Source of the DNA: DASUPK01 sp963736685
Lineage (GTDB): Bacteria > Actinomycetota > Thermoleophilia > Solirubrobacterales > 70-9
Assembly: GCA_963736685.1 (NCBI GenBank)
Contig: CAVTPZ010000018.1
Coordinates: forward strand, 62,001-126,000
DNA: 64,000 bases
Reading direction: 5' to 3'
Part shown: piece after piece, positions 51,765 through 59,127 of the stretch
How the letters are laid out: every line of letters starts with the position of its first letter
Numbering within the stretch: position 1 is the stretch's first letter
The notes under the pieces: model-generated
Told to the model about the DNA's origin: nothing
Seen by the model: only the letters and a program-made list of their open reading frames with translations
The model's database searches: none
Translations under genes and position numbers: made by a program

Positions 51765-51892
51765 CGTCGAGAACCATATCCGGATCTTCACACCGGACCC
51801 CCGGCGGACGATGAGACTCCTGCTCACTTTCGAGATTCCTCTCTCGTCAGCGCGCGCGACCCCTCCCTGCCCCGGGTCGCGCGCTTTTTTTT
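51765..51892 (+). ncRNA. Candidate small RNA ending at an intrinsic terminator
   Basis: No plus-strand gene lies upstream, yet a textbook terminator ends at 51892. From the -10-like element (51756-51762) a transcript of about 125 bases is expected. Within it, TGAG (51812) and CTCA (51823) bracket the loop ACTCCTG, and CGAGA (51831) pairs with TCTCG (51842) around TTCCTC. Both loops expose CTCCT/TCCTC, complementary to Shine-Dalgarno AGGAG. No convincing ORF is present. The 5' end is a guess; the alternative is a leader of the CDF gene. Confidence 0.45.
51852..51892 (+). terminator. Intrinsic terminator with T8 run
   Basis: Stem GCGCGCGACCC (51852-51862) with GGGTCGCGCGC (51874-51884), perfect over 11 bp, loop of 11 C-rich bases, then eight T (51885-51892). 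The direction is plus strand only. A second perfect 8-bp hairpin (51894-51901 with 51908-51915) follows before the CDF start. Confidence 0.85.
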
Positions 51893-51999
51893 GCCCCTCA
51901 CAACCCGGTGAGGGGGCGATCGCCCTGGCAACCCTGGTCCGCGCCGCTCGTGGCCGGGACCTTGTGGCGAAGCCGTCAACCGCCCCCATAATCCGGCCT

Positions 52000-52902
52000 G
52001 TGGGCCACGACCACCACGACCACTCGCACGCCGTCACGGCCGACGCCGACCGGCGCAAGCTCGCGATCGCATTGGCGCTGATCGTCGGGCTGATGGTGGT
52101 CGAGGTCGTGGTGGGGATCGTCGCCCACTCGCTGGCCCTGCTCTCCGACGCCGGTCACATGCTCACCGACGCGGGCGCGATCGGCTTCTCCCTAGTTGCG
52201 ATCCGGCTCGCCCAGCGGCCGGCCGCGGGTGCGATGACCTTCGGGCTCAGGCGGGCCGAGATCCTCTCCGCGCAGGCGAACGGGATCACCCTGCTGATCC
52301 TCGCGCTGTTCATCGTCTTCGAGGCGATCACCCGGCTCGTCTCGCCACCTGACGTTCGCGCCGGACTGGTGCTCGCGGTCGCCCTCTTCGGGATCGCGGT
52401 GAACCTGGCGGCGAGCTGGACGCTCTCCCGGGCCAACCGCTCGAGCCTCAACATCGAGGGCTCCTACCAGCACATCCTCACGGATCTCTTCGCCTTCATC
52501 GGCACCGCGATCGCCGCGGTGGTGATCCTGCTCACCGGTTTCAACCGCGCGGACGCGATCGCCTCCCTGGTGGTCGCCGGGCTGATGCTGCGCTCCTCGT
52601 ACGGGCTGCTCAGGGCGTCCGGTCGGATCTTCCTGGAAGCGGCGCCGGAGGGGATCGACCCGGATCAGATCGGCAACGCGCTGCTCGAGGAGCCTGGAGT
52701 AATCGAGGTCCATGACCTCCATGTCTGGGAGGTGACCTCTGGGTTCCCCGCACTCTCGGCGCACGTACTCGTCAAGGCCGAGGCGGACTGCCACCAAGCC
52801 CGCTTCCACCTGGCACACCTGCTGGCCGAACGCTTCGACATCGAGCACTCGACGCTCCAGGTCGAGCACGAGCCGAGCGACGAGCCGCTTCAGATCAGCT
52901 GA
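52000..52902 (+). CDS. Cation diffusion facilitator family metal exporter
   Basis: CDF/SLC30-type Zn(II)/Co(II)/Cd(II)-proton antiporter of 300 residues. His-rich N-terminus GHDHHDHSHAV, six membrane helices, the site-A residues in LLSDAGHMLTDAGAI (H-x3-D in TM2) and ILTDLFAFIGTAIAA (H/D in TM5), and the C-terminal cytoplasmic domain EVHDLHVWEVTSGFPALSAHVLV that senses metal. GTG at 52000 gives the His-rich start; 108 bases separate it from the terminator, so transcription either starts after it or reads through. Confidence 0.92.
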   Translation: MGHDHHDHSHAVTADADRRKLAIALALIVGLMVVEVVVGIVAHSLALLSDAGHMLTDAGAIGFSLVAIRLAQRPAAGAMTFGLRRAEILSAQANGITLLILALFIVFEAITRLVSPPDVRAGLVLAVALFGIAVNLAASWTLSRANRSSLNIEGSYQHILTDLFAFIGTAIAAVVILLTGFNRADAIASLVVAGLMLRSSYGLLRASGRIFLEAAPEGIDPDQIGNALLEEPGVIEVHDLHVWEVTSGFPALSAHVLVKAEADCHQARFHLAHLLAERFDIEHSTLQVEHEPSDEPLQIS

Positions 52903-52916
52903 ACGAAAGGGTGTGC

Positions 52917-53168
52917 CTACGGCGCAGCGTCGCGTGACGGCTTGGGCCGGTCCTTCCCGGTCTGGAACCAGGCGAACACGAAGCAGCCGAGCGAGACCAC
53001 GCCGGCGGCGAGGCCGTGCTTGAAGTGGATATGGGTGGACCCCGACTCGTGCCCCGGGAAGAACGACGGCAGAGAGCCCGCATCGGTCGTCCAGTAGACG
53101 ATGGCAATCACCAGGAAGATGACGCCGAGGATCACGGCGGGAACGATCAGTTGGGGTCGCTTGGTCAT
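52917..53168 (-). CDS. Small two-TM membrane protein
   Basis: Unrecognised 83-residue protein: helices at about 7-27 (LIVPAVILGVIFLVIAIVYW) and 52-68 (GLAAGVVSLGCFVFAWF), joined by a loop with HESGSTHIHFKHG, which is His-rich and could face outside. A charged tail (TGKDRPKPSRDAA) follows. Ten bases after the uppP stop, probably its operon partner. Confidence 0.68.
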   Translation of the reverse strand: MTKRPQLIVPAVILGVIFLVIAIVYWTTDAGSLPSFFPGHESGSTHIHFKHGLAAGVVSLGCFVFAWFQTGKDRPKPSRDAAP

Positions 53169-53178
53169 CTGGTTCTCC

Positions 53179-54051
53179 TCAGCTCAGCGCGAAGGCGACC
53201 GACAGAACGGCGCCGACGACGCAGCAATAGATAGCGAATGGCGTCAAGCGGTTGGTCTCGAAGAAGCGCAAGAGGAACTTGACCGAGAAGTACGCCGTGA
53301 TCCCGGCTGCAATCGCGCCCACGAGGGCCTGGCCTCGGACGTGGTCGCCCTGATGGCCGAGCAGCTCAGGAAGCTTCAGCACACCGGCGGCGCCGATGAT
53401 CGGGGTCGCAAGCAAGAAGGCGAAGCGGGCCGCCTCCTCGTTGGAGAGCCCCGAGAGCAGGCCCCCGCCCATGCTGGCACCGGAACGCGAGAGGCCCGGG
53501 ATCAGGGCCACCGCCTGGGCGGCGCCGATTCCGATGGCGGAGCGGAATGTGAGCGTCCGGGAAATCACCTCGTCGGAGCGCATGCCCTCCTCGGATCGCA
53601 CGGGGGCCCGACGCCGCAGCGCCTCCGCGCCGAACAGCATCAGGCCGTTGACGAAAAGGAAGATGGCGGCGGTCTGGGTCGAGGCGAACAGCGTGCGCAG
53701 GGGATGCTCCAGCAACAGGCCGAGGAGCCCTGCCGGGATGGTGCCGACGACGAGCAGCCAGCCGAGCTTCGCGTACGTGTCGTCCTCGCCGATGTAGCGG
53801 TCCCGCAGCGAGCGGCCGAGGCCCTTGATGATCTGGACCCAGTCCTTGAGGAAGAAGAAGAACAGCACGATGGCCGTGGCGCAGTGCGTCGCGACCAGGA
53901 AGCTCAAGAAGTAGTCGTCGTTCTGGTGGATGTCCCAGCCGAAGATGCGCGGGAGCACGACGCTGTGCCCGAGGCTCGAGATCGGGAAGAGCTCGGAGAC
54001 GCCCTGGAGCAGGCCGAGGACGATTGCCTGGAAGTAGGAGATTGGGTCCAT
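53179..54051 (-). CDS. uppP: Undecaprenyl-diphosphatase UppP/BacA
   Basis: Dephosphorylates undecaprenyl diphosphate so the lipid carrier for peptidoglycan and wall polymers can be reused. The 290-residue membrane protein has the catalytic motifs GLLQGVSELFPISSLGHSVV (E-x3 and P-I-S-S with H) and IPGLSRSGASMGGGLLSGL (P-G-x-S-R-S-G). ATG 54051 starts right before the family core (MDPISYFQAIVLG); an in-frame ATG at 54087 would add 12 Arg-rich residues (RASRRRGGISR). Confidence 0.94.
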   Translation of the reverse strand: MDPISYFQAIVLGLLQGVSELFPISSLGHSVVLPRIFGWDIHQNDDYFLSFLVATHCATAIVLFFFFLKDWVQIIKGLGRSLRDRYIGEDDTYAKLGWLLVVGTIPAGLLGLLLEHPLRTLFASTQTAAIFLFVNGLMLFGAEALRRRAPVRSEEGMRSDEVISRTLTFRSAIGIGAAQAVALIPGLSRSGASMGGGLLSGLSNEEAARFAFLLATPIIGAAGVLKLPELLGHQGDHVRGQALVGAIAAGITAYFSVKFLLRFFETNRLTPFAIYCCVVGAVLSVAFALS

Positions 54052-54159
54052 GCGGGAGATCCCGCCGCGGCGGCGAGAGGCGCGCATCGTAGGTGAATGC
54101 GGCCGAATTTCGCCTAAGCCCGTCTCTTAGACGCTTGAGAGTGCGTTAGATTGCCCGCG

Positions 54160-54411
54160 ATGCGCAAGTTCGCTCGTCTGCTCCCCCCATTCCTCGCCCT
54201 GGTCGCGCTGCTGGTGCTCTCGCCCGCCGCCATGGCTGCCGACGGCGTCGGCGTTTATGGCCGGACGGACGACAAGGTCGTCACCTTCTTCGCCTTCGGG
54301 CTGATCGCGTTCTTCGCGATCTTCGTGGCCGTTCTCTCCCTGATCCAGATTCGACTGGACAACCGCAAGGAGCGGCGCACGAAGGACCTCGAACGCCTCG
54401 GAAGTCGTTAG
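54160..54411 (+). CDS. Small membrane protein with signal peptide-like start
   Basis: 83 residues: MRKFARLLPPFLALVALLVL signal-like helix with A-M-A-A-D cleavage, a short outer stretch DGVGVYGRTDDKVVTF, one helix (FAFGLIAFFAIFVAVLSLI) and a basic tail (IRLDNRKERRTKDLERLG) inside. The family is unnamed to me. The ATG at 54160 is eight bases after a TTAGAT -10-like element. 12 bases before the M23 gene, so the two form a unit, and it may be a partner of the peptidase. Confidence 0.7.
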   Translation: MRKFARLLPPFLALVALLVLSPAAMAADGVGVYGRTDDKVVTFFAFGLIAFFAIFVAVLSLIQIRLDNRKERRTKDLERLGSR

Positions 54412-54423
54412 CCCCGGCTCTGT

Positions 54424-55752
54424 ATGGGGCCGGCAGGGGACGATGGCGTCGTCGATCCGCAACAGCACCCGCAGGCTGGCGGTGGCGGTGAGAGCAGCTT
54501 CGACCCGGGCATCGAAACCGGCTACCTGAGACGCGCGCCGCGCGACCATGAGCTTCATCCGGAGCTCGGGGCCGCACCCTTCGATCCGGGTCCCGGGCAC
54601 TACGACGCCCGTCGGGCCCGCCGGCAGGAGAAGCGCAGGCAGCGAGCGGATCGCCCGCGGGCGCTCTCGGCCGACCCCGTGCCGCAGCGCATCGCCGAGC
54701 CCGAGCCGTCGCAGCTGAGCGACACGCAGCCGGTCGAGCGCGCCAAGGCCGTTCCCGTCCCGGCGCCGCAGACTCCCGCCGAGGCCGAGGTGATCCCCCT
54801 CCCCCGCCACGAGCCTCTCGCCGAGCGGCTGGAGCGCGAGCGTGTCGAGCGAAACCGGCTGGAGCGCGACCGGCGCGCGCGGATCGACCGTGAGCGAGCC
54901 GAGCGTGAGCGGGCCTCGCGGGAGAGCCGCGAGCGCCGCCGTCGCGAGCGGACGGAGAAGCTGCGACGCGAGCGTGAGGCGCTGCGTCCCCCGGCGAAGC
55001 CGGCGACAGCGCGGCCCAGGGGCCGGACGACCAGGATCGATCCTGGAGTTCAGGGGCCTGTCCGGAGACGTGCCCGCGCGGCGGAGAACCGGGCGCGAGT
55101 CGCGACTCGTCGCCGCGGGCTCTTCTGGCCGACCGCCAAGGCGGGCCTGGCGATCACGGTCGCAATTGCTCTTGGCGCCGGGCTGGGGTCGGCGTTCGGG
55201 CTGCCCGTCCCCGGCCTCGACCAGACCACCGGCAACAGCACTTCTCTCCTCAACAGCGCGTCGATCTTCGGGATCGATCCCGGAACCCCGACCGGCCTGA
55301 TCCGAGGCCACGTCTTCCCGATCCTCGGCCCGCACGACTTCGGGGACAAGCTCGCCAGGTTCGGGGCCCCGCGCTCCGGGCACATTCACGAAGGACAGGA
55401 CATCTTCGCCAAGTCCGGACTGCCGGAGGTCGCTGTCCACGACGGTGTCGTGGTGGATCGAGGGAAGGTCACCGATCCGGACTCAGGGGGTCGCGGCAAC
55501 TTCGTCGCGATCTACAGCGCCGACGACCATCACAGCTTCGTCTACATGCACATGCTGAAGCCGTCACCGATGCAACTCGGTCAGCGGGTCCGTGCGGGAC
55601 AGGTGATCGGTCAGGTCGGCTGCACCGGGGAGTGCGAAGGGCCTCACCTTCACTTCGAGGTCCGGATCGGGAAGGCCTCGCTCGGCGCCGACACCAAGCC
55701 GGTCGATCCGCTGCCGTTCCTCAAGCAGTGGCCGCAGTCGACACCGGGCTAG
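54424..55752 (+). CDS. M23-family metallopeptidase with charged coiled-coil and membrane anchor
   Basis: LytM/M23 endopeptidase of 442 residues cutting peptidoglycan cross-links. Residues 60-235 are a cytoplasmic, extremely Arg/Glu-rich coiled coil (RLERERVERNRLERDRRAR, ERASRESRERRRRERTEKL). One membrane helix at about 241-262 (TAKAGLAITVAIALGAGLGS) is followed by the outer peptidase domain: SGHIHEGQDIFAKSGLPEV (H-x3-D of the metal site), HHSFVYMHML and EGPHLHFEVRIG (H-x-H). The zinc ligands are complete, so it should be active. The long cytoplasmic coil is unusual for this family. Confidence 0.88.
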   Translation: MGPAGDDGVVDPQQHPQAGGGGESSFDPGIETGYLRRAPRDHELHPELGAAPFDPGPGHYDARRARRQEKRRQRADRPRALSADPVPQRIAEPEPSQLSDTQPVERAKAVPVPAPQTPAEAEVIPLPRHEPLAERLERERVERNRLERDRRARIDRERAERERASRESRERRRRERTEKLRREREALRPPAKPATARPRGRTTRIDPGVQGPVRRRARAAENRARVATRRRGLFWPTAKAGLAITVAIALGAGLGSAFGLPVPGLDQTTGNSTSLLNSASIFGIDPGTPTGLIRGHVFPILGPHDFGDKLARFGAPRSGHIHEGQDIFAKSGLPEVAVHDGVVVDRGKVTDPDSGGRGNFVAIYSADDHHSFVYMHMLKPSPMQLGQRVRAGQVIGQVGCTGECEGPHLHFEVRIGKASLGADTKPVDPLPFLKQWPQSTPG

Positions 55753-55762
55753 GATCGCCGCC

Positions 55763-56551
55763 ATGCCCGAGGTCACCTATGAGCGGCGCGGCGCCGCCGG
55801 GGTGCTCACCATCGACCGGCCCGAGCGGCGCAACGCGGTCGATCCCGTAACCGCTGACCTGCTGCTCGATGCGTATCGGGAGTTCGAGGGCGACGAAGAG
55901 GCGCGGGTGATGATCCTGACCGGCGCCGGCGATCAGGCCTTCTGCGCCGGGGCCGATCTCAAGTCGGTCGCCGCCGCGATGGACGACCAGGGGATCGCGG
56001 AGCAGTGGCTGAAACCGCGGCCGCACGGACCGCTCGGGTTCACTCGGATCACCTCTCCGAAGCCGACGATCGCCGCAATCTCCGGGTACGCCCTGGCGGG
56101 CGGCCTCGAGCTCGCCCTCTGGTGCGACCTGCGAATCGGCACCGAGACCGCCAAGCTCGGCTTCCCCGAGCGCCGCTGGGGAGTCCCGCTGATCGACGGC
56201 GGAACCCAGCGCCTGCCGCGCGTCGTCGGGATGGGCCGCGCGCTGGACATGATCATCACCGGCCGGATCGTCGAGGCCGACGAAGCGCTGGCGATGGGAC
56301 TGCTCACCGAGGTCGTCGGTCCGGGCGAGCATCTCGACCGCGCGCTGGCGATGGCCGAGGGCCTCGCCCAATTCCCGCAGGAAACGATGCTGGCCGACCG
56401 CCGCTCGGCGCTCGAGGGCTTCTCGATGTCCCTCGAGGAGGGTTTGGCGCGCGAAGCGGAGATCGGCGGCGCGGTCAGCGGAGTCGGCGTGAGGGGCGCG
56501 GCGCGTTTCGCGGCAGGCGAGGGCCGGGGTGGCGAGGGCGCGGGGGTCTAG
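55763..56551 (+). CDS. Enoyl-CoA hydratase/isomerase family protein
   Basis: Crotonase of 262 residues. VLTIDRPERRNAVDPVTADLLL, the oxyanion segment GAGDQAFCAGADLKSVAAAM, ISGYALAGGLELALWCDLRIG and the hydratase-type Glu in FPERRWGVPLIDGGTQRLPR are all seen. Eleven bases after the peptidase gene, ATG 55763. The tail (AAGEGRGGEGAGV) is Gly-rich. Substrate unknown; one of three crotonases in this window. Confidence 0.9.
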   Translation: MPEVTYERRGAAGVLTIDRPERRNAVDPVTADLLLDAYREFEGDEEARVMILTGAGDQAFCAGADLKSVAAAMDDQGIAEQWLKPRPHGPLGFTRITSPKPTIAAISGYALAGGLELALWCDLRIGTETAKLGFPERRWGVPLIDGGTQRLPRVVGMGRALDMIITGRIVEADEALAMGLLTEVVGPGEHLDRALAMAEGLAQFPQETMLADRRSALEGFSMSLEEGLAREAEIGGAVSGVGVRGAARFAAGEGRGGEGAGV

Positions 56552-56591
56552 GGACGAACTTCGGCGATGAAGGGGGCGGCCCGATGCCCAG

Positions 56592-56629
56592 CGGAAGATT
56601 TGGGTGGCTACGGCCACTCAAAGCCTCCG
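56592..56629. terminator. Hairpin after the crotonase gene
   Basis: Arms 56592-56608 and 56613-56629 pair at 14 of 17 positions around a TACG loop. Between the convergent stops at 56551 and 56639. The arm CGGAAGATTTGGG is similar to the hairpin at 23423-23459 (CGGATGTTTTGGG). Confidence 0.5.
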
Positions 56630-56638
56630 AAACTCCTT

Positions 56639-57601
56639 CTATCGGACGCCCAGGAGCGCCAGGCGCTGCCGCTCCGCGACTCTCCGAAGGGTGTCAATGA
56701 CCTGGCTCGTCTCGAACGTGACCTGGAAGTGCGTGAAGCGCAGCGCAACCAGGCCGGCGGCCACATGGCGCTGATCCCGGACCCAATCTCTCGATTGCTG
56801 GGTTGCCGTTCGGTGGTACCGAAGGCCGTCGGTCTCGACGACAAGGCGCAGCTCGGGCCAGAAGAAGTCCACTCGGAATCCATTGACGTTCTGCTGAGTC
56901 ATTGGCCTGGGCAGCCCAGCGCCGACCACGAGCCGCATGAAACACCGTTCCAACGTTGAGTCAGTGAGTGTGAAAGTTCGACGGTCGAGGATCCGGCCGA
57001 GAACGGACACGCCCCGCAGACCTGGTCGCTGGTCGACGATGAGACGAAGCTCCTCTGGGTCGACCAGTCCGAGTCTGTCCGCCTTGTTCACGGCTGCCTC
57101 GAGTGATCCGCCATCGATCTGGGCGGCGAGATCGATCAGCGTCCGGGCCGGCGTGGTGACGGGAATTCGGCCGCGGCGCGTTCGATCCAGGCTCTCAAGC
57201 CGGGTGCACCGATGAGTGCGAATCCCGCGTCGATTCCGTCTGGACGTCTCGGGAAAAGAGACATCGATCAACGAAGGGGGCTGCGACAGAGCACCACCCG
57301 TTGCATGGCTTTCAACCTTCCGAAGCCCCCAAAGCTCCGCGGCACTTGCATGGCTGAGTACAGCGTCGTCGCCGCACGCCAGAACAGCGGCCATCCACCA
57401 ACCGCACTGAGTGAGCTCTGGGCGACCAACGGCGTAAACCCCGCGATGGATGGCATGCAAGCGGCCGCGGGCGAGACGATGGCGGATCCCGCTGGCGCTC
57501 AGACCTCGCCCAATCAACTGGGCTCGGCTGATCACGCCGTGCTGATTGCCGGCGAGCACCCAGATCTCTTTCTGAGGCCGTCGGAACCTTCGCGTCGCCA
57601 T
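56639..57601 (-). CDS. AbiEi-type winged-helix protein fused to DUF559 nuclease-fold domain
   Basis: 321 residues from ATG 57601 (GTG 57610 also possible). Residues 1-60 are an AbiEi-antitoxin-like N-terminal domain (VLAGNQHGVISRAQLIGRGL, IHRGVYAVGRPELT), the middle is the DUF/AbiEi_4 linker (ATPARTLIDLAAQIDGGSLEAAV), and residues 215-321 are a DUF559/Vsr-type PD-(D/E)XK fold (NGFRVDFFWPELRLVVETDG, HRTATQQSRDWVRDQR, ALRFTHFQVTFE). The Asp-Glu-type active site appears as D-F-x-W-P-E-L-R-L-V-V-E. Such fusions are numerous in Actinobacteria with unproven roles, possibly in phage defence. No toxin gene is adjacent. Confidence 0.82.
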   Translation of the reverse strand: MATRRFRRPQKEIWVLAGNQHGVISRAQLIGRGLSASGIRHRLARGRLHAIHRGVYAVGRPELTQCGWWMAAVLACGDDAVLSHASAAELWGLRKVESHATGGALSQPPSLIDVSFPETSRRNRRGIRTHRCTRLESLDRTRRGRIPVTTPARTLIDLAAQIDGGSLEAAVNKADRLGLVDPEELRLIVDQRPGLRGVSVLGRILDRRTFTLTDSTLERCFMRLVVGAGLPRPMTQQNVNGFRVDFFWPELRLVVETDGLRYHRTATQQSRDWVRDQRHVAAGLVALRFTHFQVTFETSQVIDTLRRVAERQRLALLGVR

Positions 57602-57689
57602 AGCGCACAAAGCTTCCGAAAGCCCTGACTCGCCCCCTCTGCTGCGATTCGGGCCCGCCCTCTTCCCCAGCCGCAGTTGATTTCCGTCC

Positions 57690-58556
57690 CTACAGCCGGA
57701 AGCTCGGCAGCAGCCGCTTCTCCGTCTCGCCCGCCACCTCGGCGACCACCTCGACGTGGCCCTCCAGCGGCGTTCCGCGCAGCTTGGTCGCCAGCAGGTC
57801 GTCGACCTGGAAGATGCCGGCTGAGTTGTTCATCTCGATCTCGATCTTGACCGGGCGCTCGTCGCCGGCCTCGATGCGGACCTTGTCGATCGCCGCCGCG
57901 GAGAGAGCATGGATCCCGTACTGGCCGCCCTCGACCGGGATCCGCGAGCGGCCCTCGGCCATGTCGAGCGCGTCCGCGACGCGGACCACGCCGGCCTCCA
58001 CCGTGTACGGCTCGCCGCGGCGGCGGTGGCCGATGATCGCGTGCAGGATCTCGGCGCTCACCACGGTGCGCTCGGGCTCGTCGTAGACGCCTTCCAGCAG
58101 CGATTGGAGGCGCTCCTGGACCATGAACAGGCTGTAGGCCTCGTGGTCGGTGCGGTGTATCGACATGCCGACGTCGTGCAGCAGCGCACCGCCGGCGACC
58201 ACCACCTCCGCGTCGCGATCGCGCATGCCGTGGTCGGTCACCATCGCCGGCTCGATCCCGCCCTTCACCAGCAACCGCAGCAGGCGCAGGGAGATGTTGA
58301 GGACGACCTGCACGTGCACCCAGGAGTGATCCGACATGCCGAGACGTTCCGAGGTGATCTGCGCCATGTACCACCAGGCGCGCACCCGCTCGTCGGCGTT
58401 CACTGCCTCCAGGAACTTCTCCAGCTTGCGGTTGCCCCGGGTGGGCGCGTGCACCTGCGCCTTCGCCACCGCCTCGGCGATCGAACCGGCGCGCACATCG
58501 GGGCCCTGTGCTTCCATTTCGCGGATCTTGTCAGGGGACGACGCAAGGGATTTCAT
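57690..58556 (-). CDS. HD-domain phosphohydrolase
   Basis: HD-superfamily protein of 288 residues. The metal motif is AGGALLHDVGMSIHRTDHE at about 132-150, with SDHSWVHVQVVLNISL supplying the first His, and ILHAIIGHRRRGEPYTVEAGVVRVADALDMAEGRSRI supplying the later H and the D-A-L-D. A C-terminal beta domain (VRIEAGDERPVKIEIEMNNS) follows. The ATG at 58556 is chosen because the upstream frame lacks sense. The pattern resembles HDIG/YqeK-like nucleotide phosphohydrolases; the substrate is unknown. Confidence 0.83.
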   Translation of the reverse strand: MKSLASSPDKIREMEAQGPDVRAGSIAEAVAKAQVHAPTRGNRKLEKFLEAVNADERVRAWWYMAQITSERLGMSDHSWVHVQVVLNISLRLLRLLVKGGIEPAMVTDHGMRDRDAEVVVAGGALLHDVGMSIHRTDHEAYSLFMVQERLQSLLEGVYDEPERTVVSAEILHAIIGHRRRGEPYTVEAGVVRVADALDMAEGRSRIPVEGGQYGIHALSAAAIDKVRIEAGDERPVKIEIEMNNSAGIFQVDDLLATKLRGTPLEGHVEVVAEVAGETEKRLLPSFRL

Positions 58557-58965
58557 GACCGGACGGCAGGTACGCGGTTTTGGGCTATTTGCGGAGATTC
58601 CGACCGCCGATGGAGTTACCGTGATCTCGCTTCGGCTTAAGGAACTGGGATGACGGTCTGTAGCAACACAGGCATATCCGTTCCTGAGTGCTCGTGCCGG
58701 TCGTGCCTCACGGCCCAAATCGAGCGCCACATGCCGTCGTTGCTCAACGCCGATGTGGCAACGACGCCGCCGACGATGGAGATGCCGGCGATTTCGAGCC
58801 TCGCGCGCCTGCGCTTCGGCCGCCGGCTCCGCCGCCTTCGCAGGGCTGCCTAGCGCCTAATTCCAACCTCCCCGGGGTTCAGACGCTGCATCGCGGGTAA
58901 GGAGAGCGGAGCGAACCGGAGGTTCGCAACAGGGGCGTCATCGACCTCGGAAGGGAGGGAGCCCG
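58557..58965. other. 409-base gap between divergent genes
   Basis: No convincing gene. One small plus-strand frame at 58650-58853 has unnatural composition. A perfect 7-bp hairpin GCGAACC-GGA-GGTTCGC (58911-58927) and a purine-rich ribosome-binding stretch (GGAAGGGAGGGAG, about 58949-58961) lie just before the tiny gene at 58966. Confidence 0.5.
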
Positions 58966-59040
58966 GTGTCAATCGTCTACATCCTGATCGTGATCATCCT
59001 GATCCTGATCGCGCTGTATCTGTTCAGGCGAGTTTTCTAG
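58966..59040 (+). CDS. 24-residue single-TM peptide
   Basis: GTG at 58966, TAG at 59038-59040. The product is Met-Ser followed by an unbroken 17-residue run of I/L/V/Y/A (VYILIVIILILIALYLF) and a basic end (RRVF), exactly one membrane helix with inside-positive tail. A strong purine-rich ribosome-binding site (AAGGGAGGGAG) ends five bases before the start. Such tiny hydrophobic peptides are usually missed by gene callers. Role unknown; could be a membrane-stress peptide or type-I-toxin-like. Confidence 0.55.
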   Translation: MSIVYILIVIILILIALYLFRRVF

Positions 59041-59127
59041 CCAGGGCTGCAAGCCCGCTCGTCCGAGAGCCTGCCGGCGCCGCTCGAAGGGGATCCCCTC
59101 GCGGCGTCCGGCAGGGCTCCGGACGCC

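Noticed and set aside
51765..51892. Assignment to the actinobacterial 6C RNA family
   Set aside because: Loops are C-rich, but none has the run of six C that defines the family, so the RNA is left unclassified.
51852..52000. A metal riboswitch (NiCo or yybP-ykoY type) before the CDF exporter
   Set aside because: Tempting because a terminator and a second hairpin precede a metal exporter, but I could not find the conserved sequences of either class. Kept only as an alternative to the sRNA.
57300..57340. A third copy of the CGGAAG/TTTGGG hairpin repeat
   Set aside because: Similar words occur, but inside the DUF559 coding region and without a facing arm.
58650..58853. A 67-codon plus-strand frame with several Cys near its start
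   Set aside because: No ribosome-binding site, no fold-like pattern, ends in an Arg/Leu run typical of non-coding GC-rich sequence.
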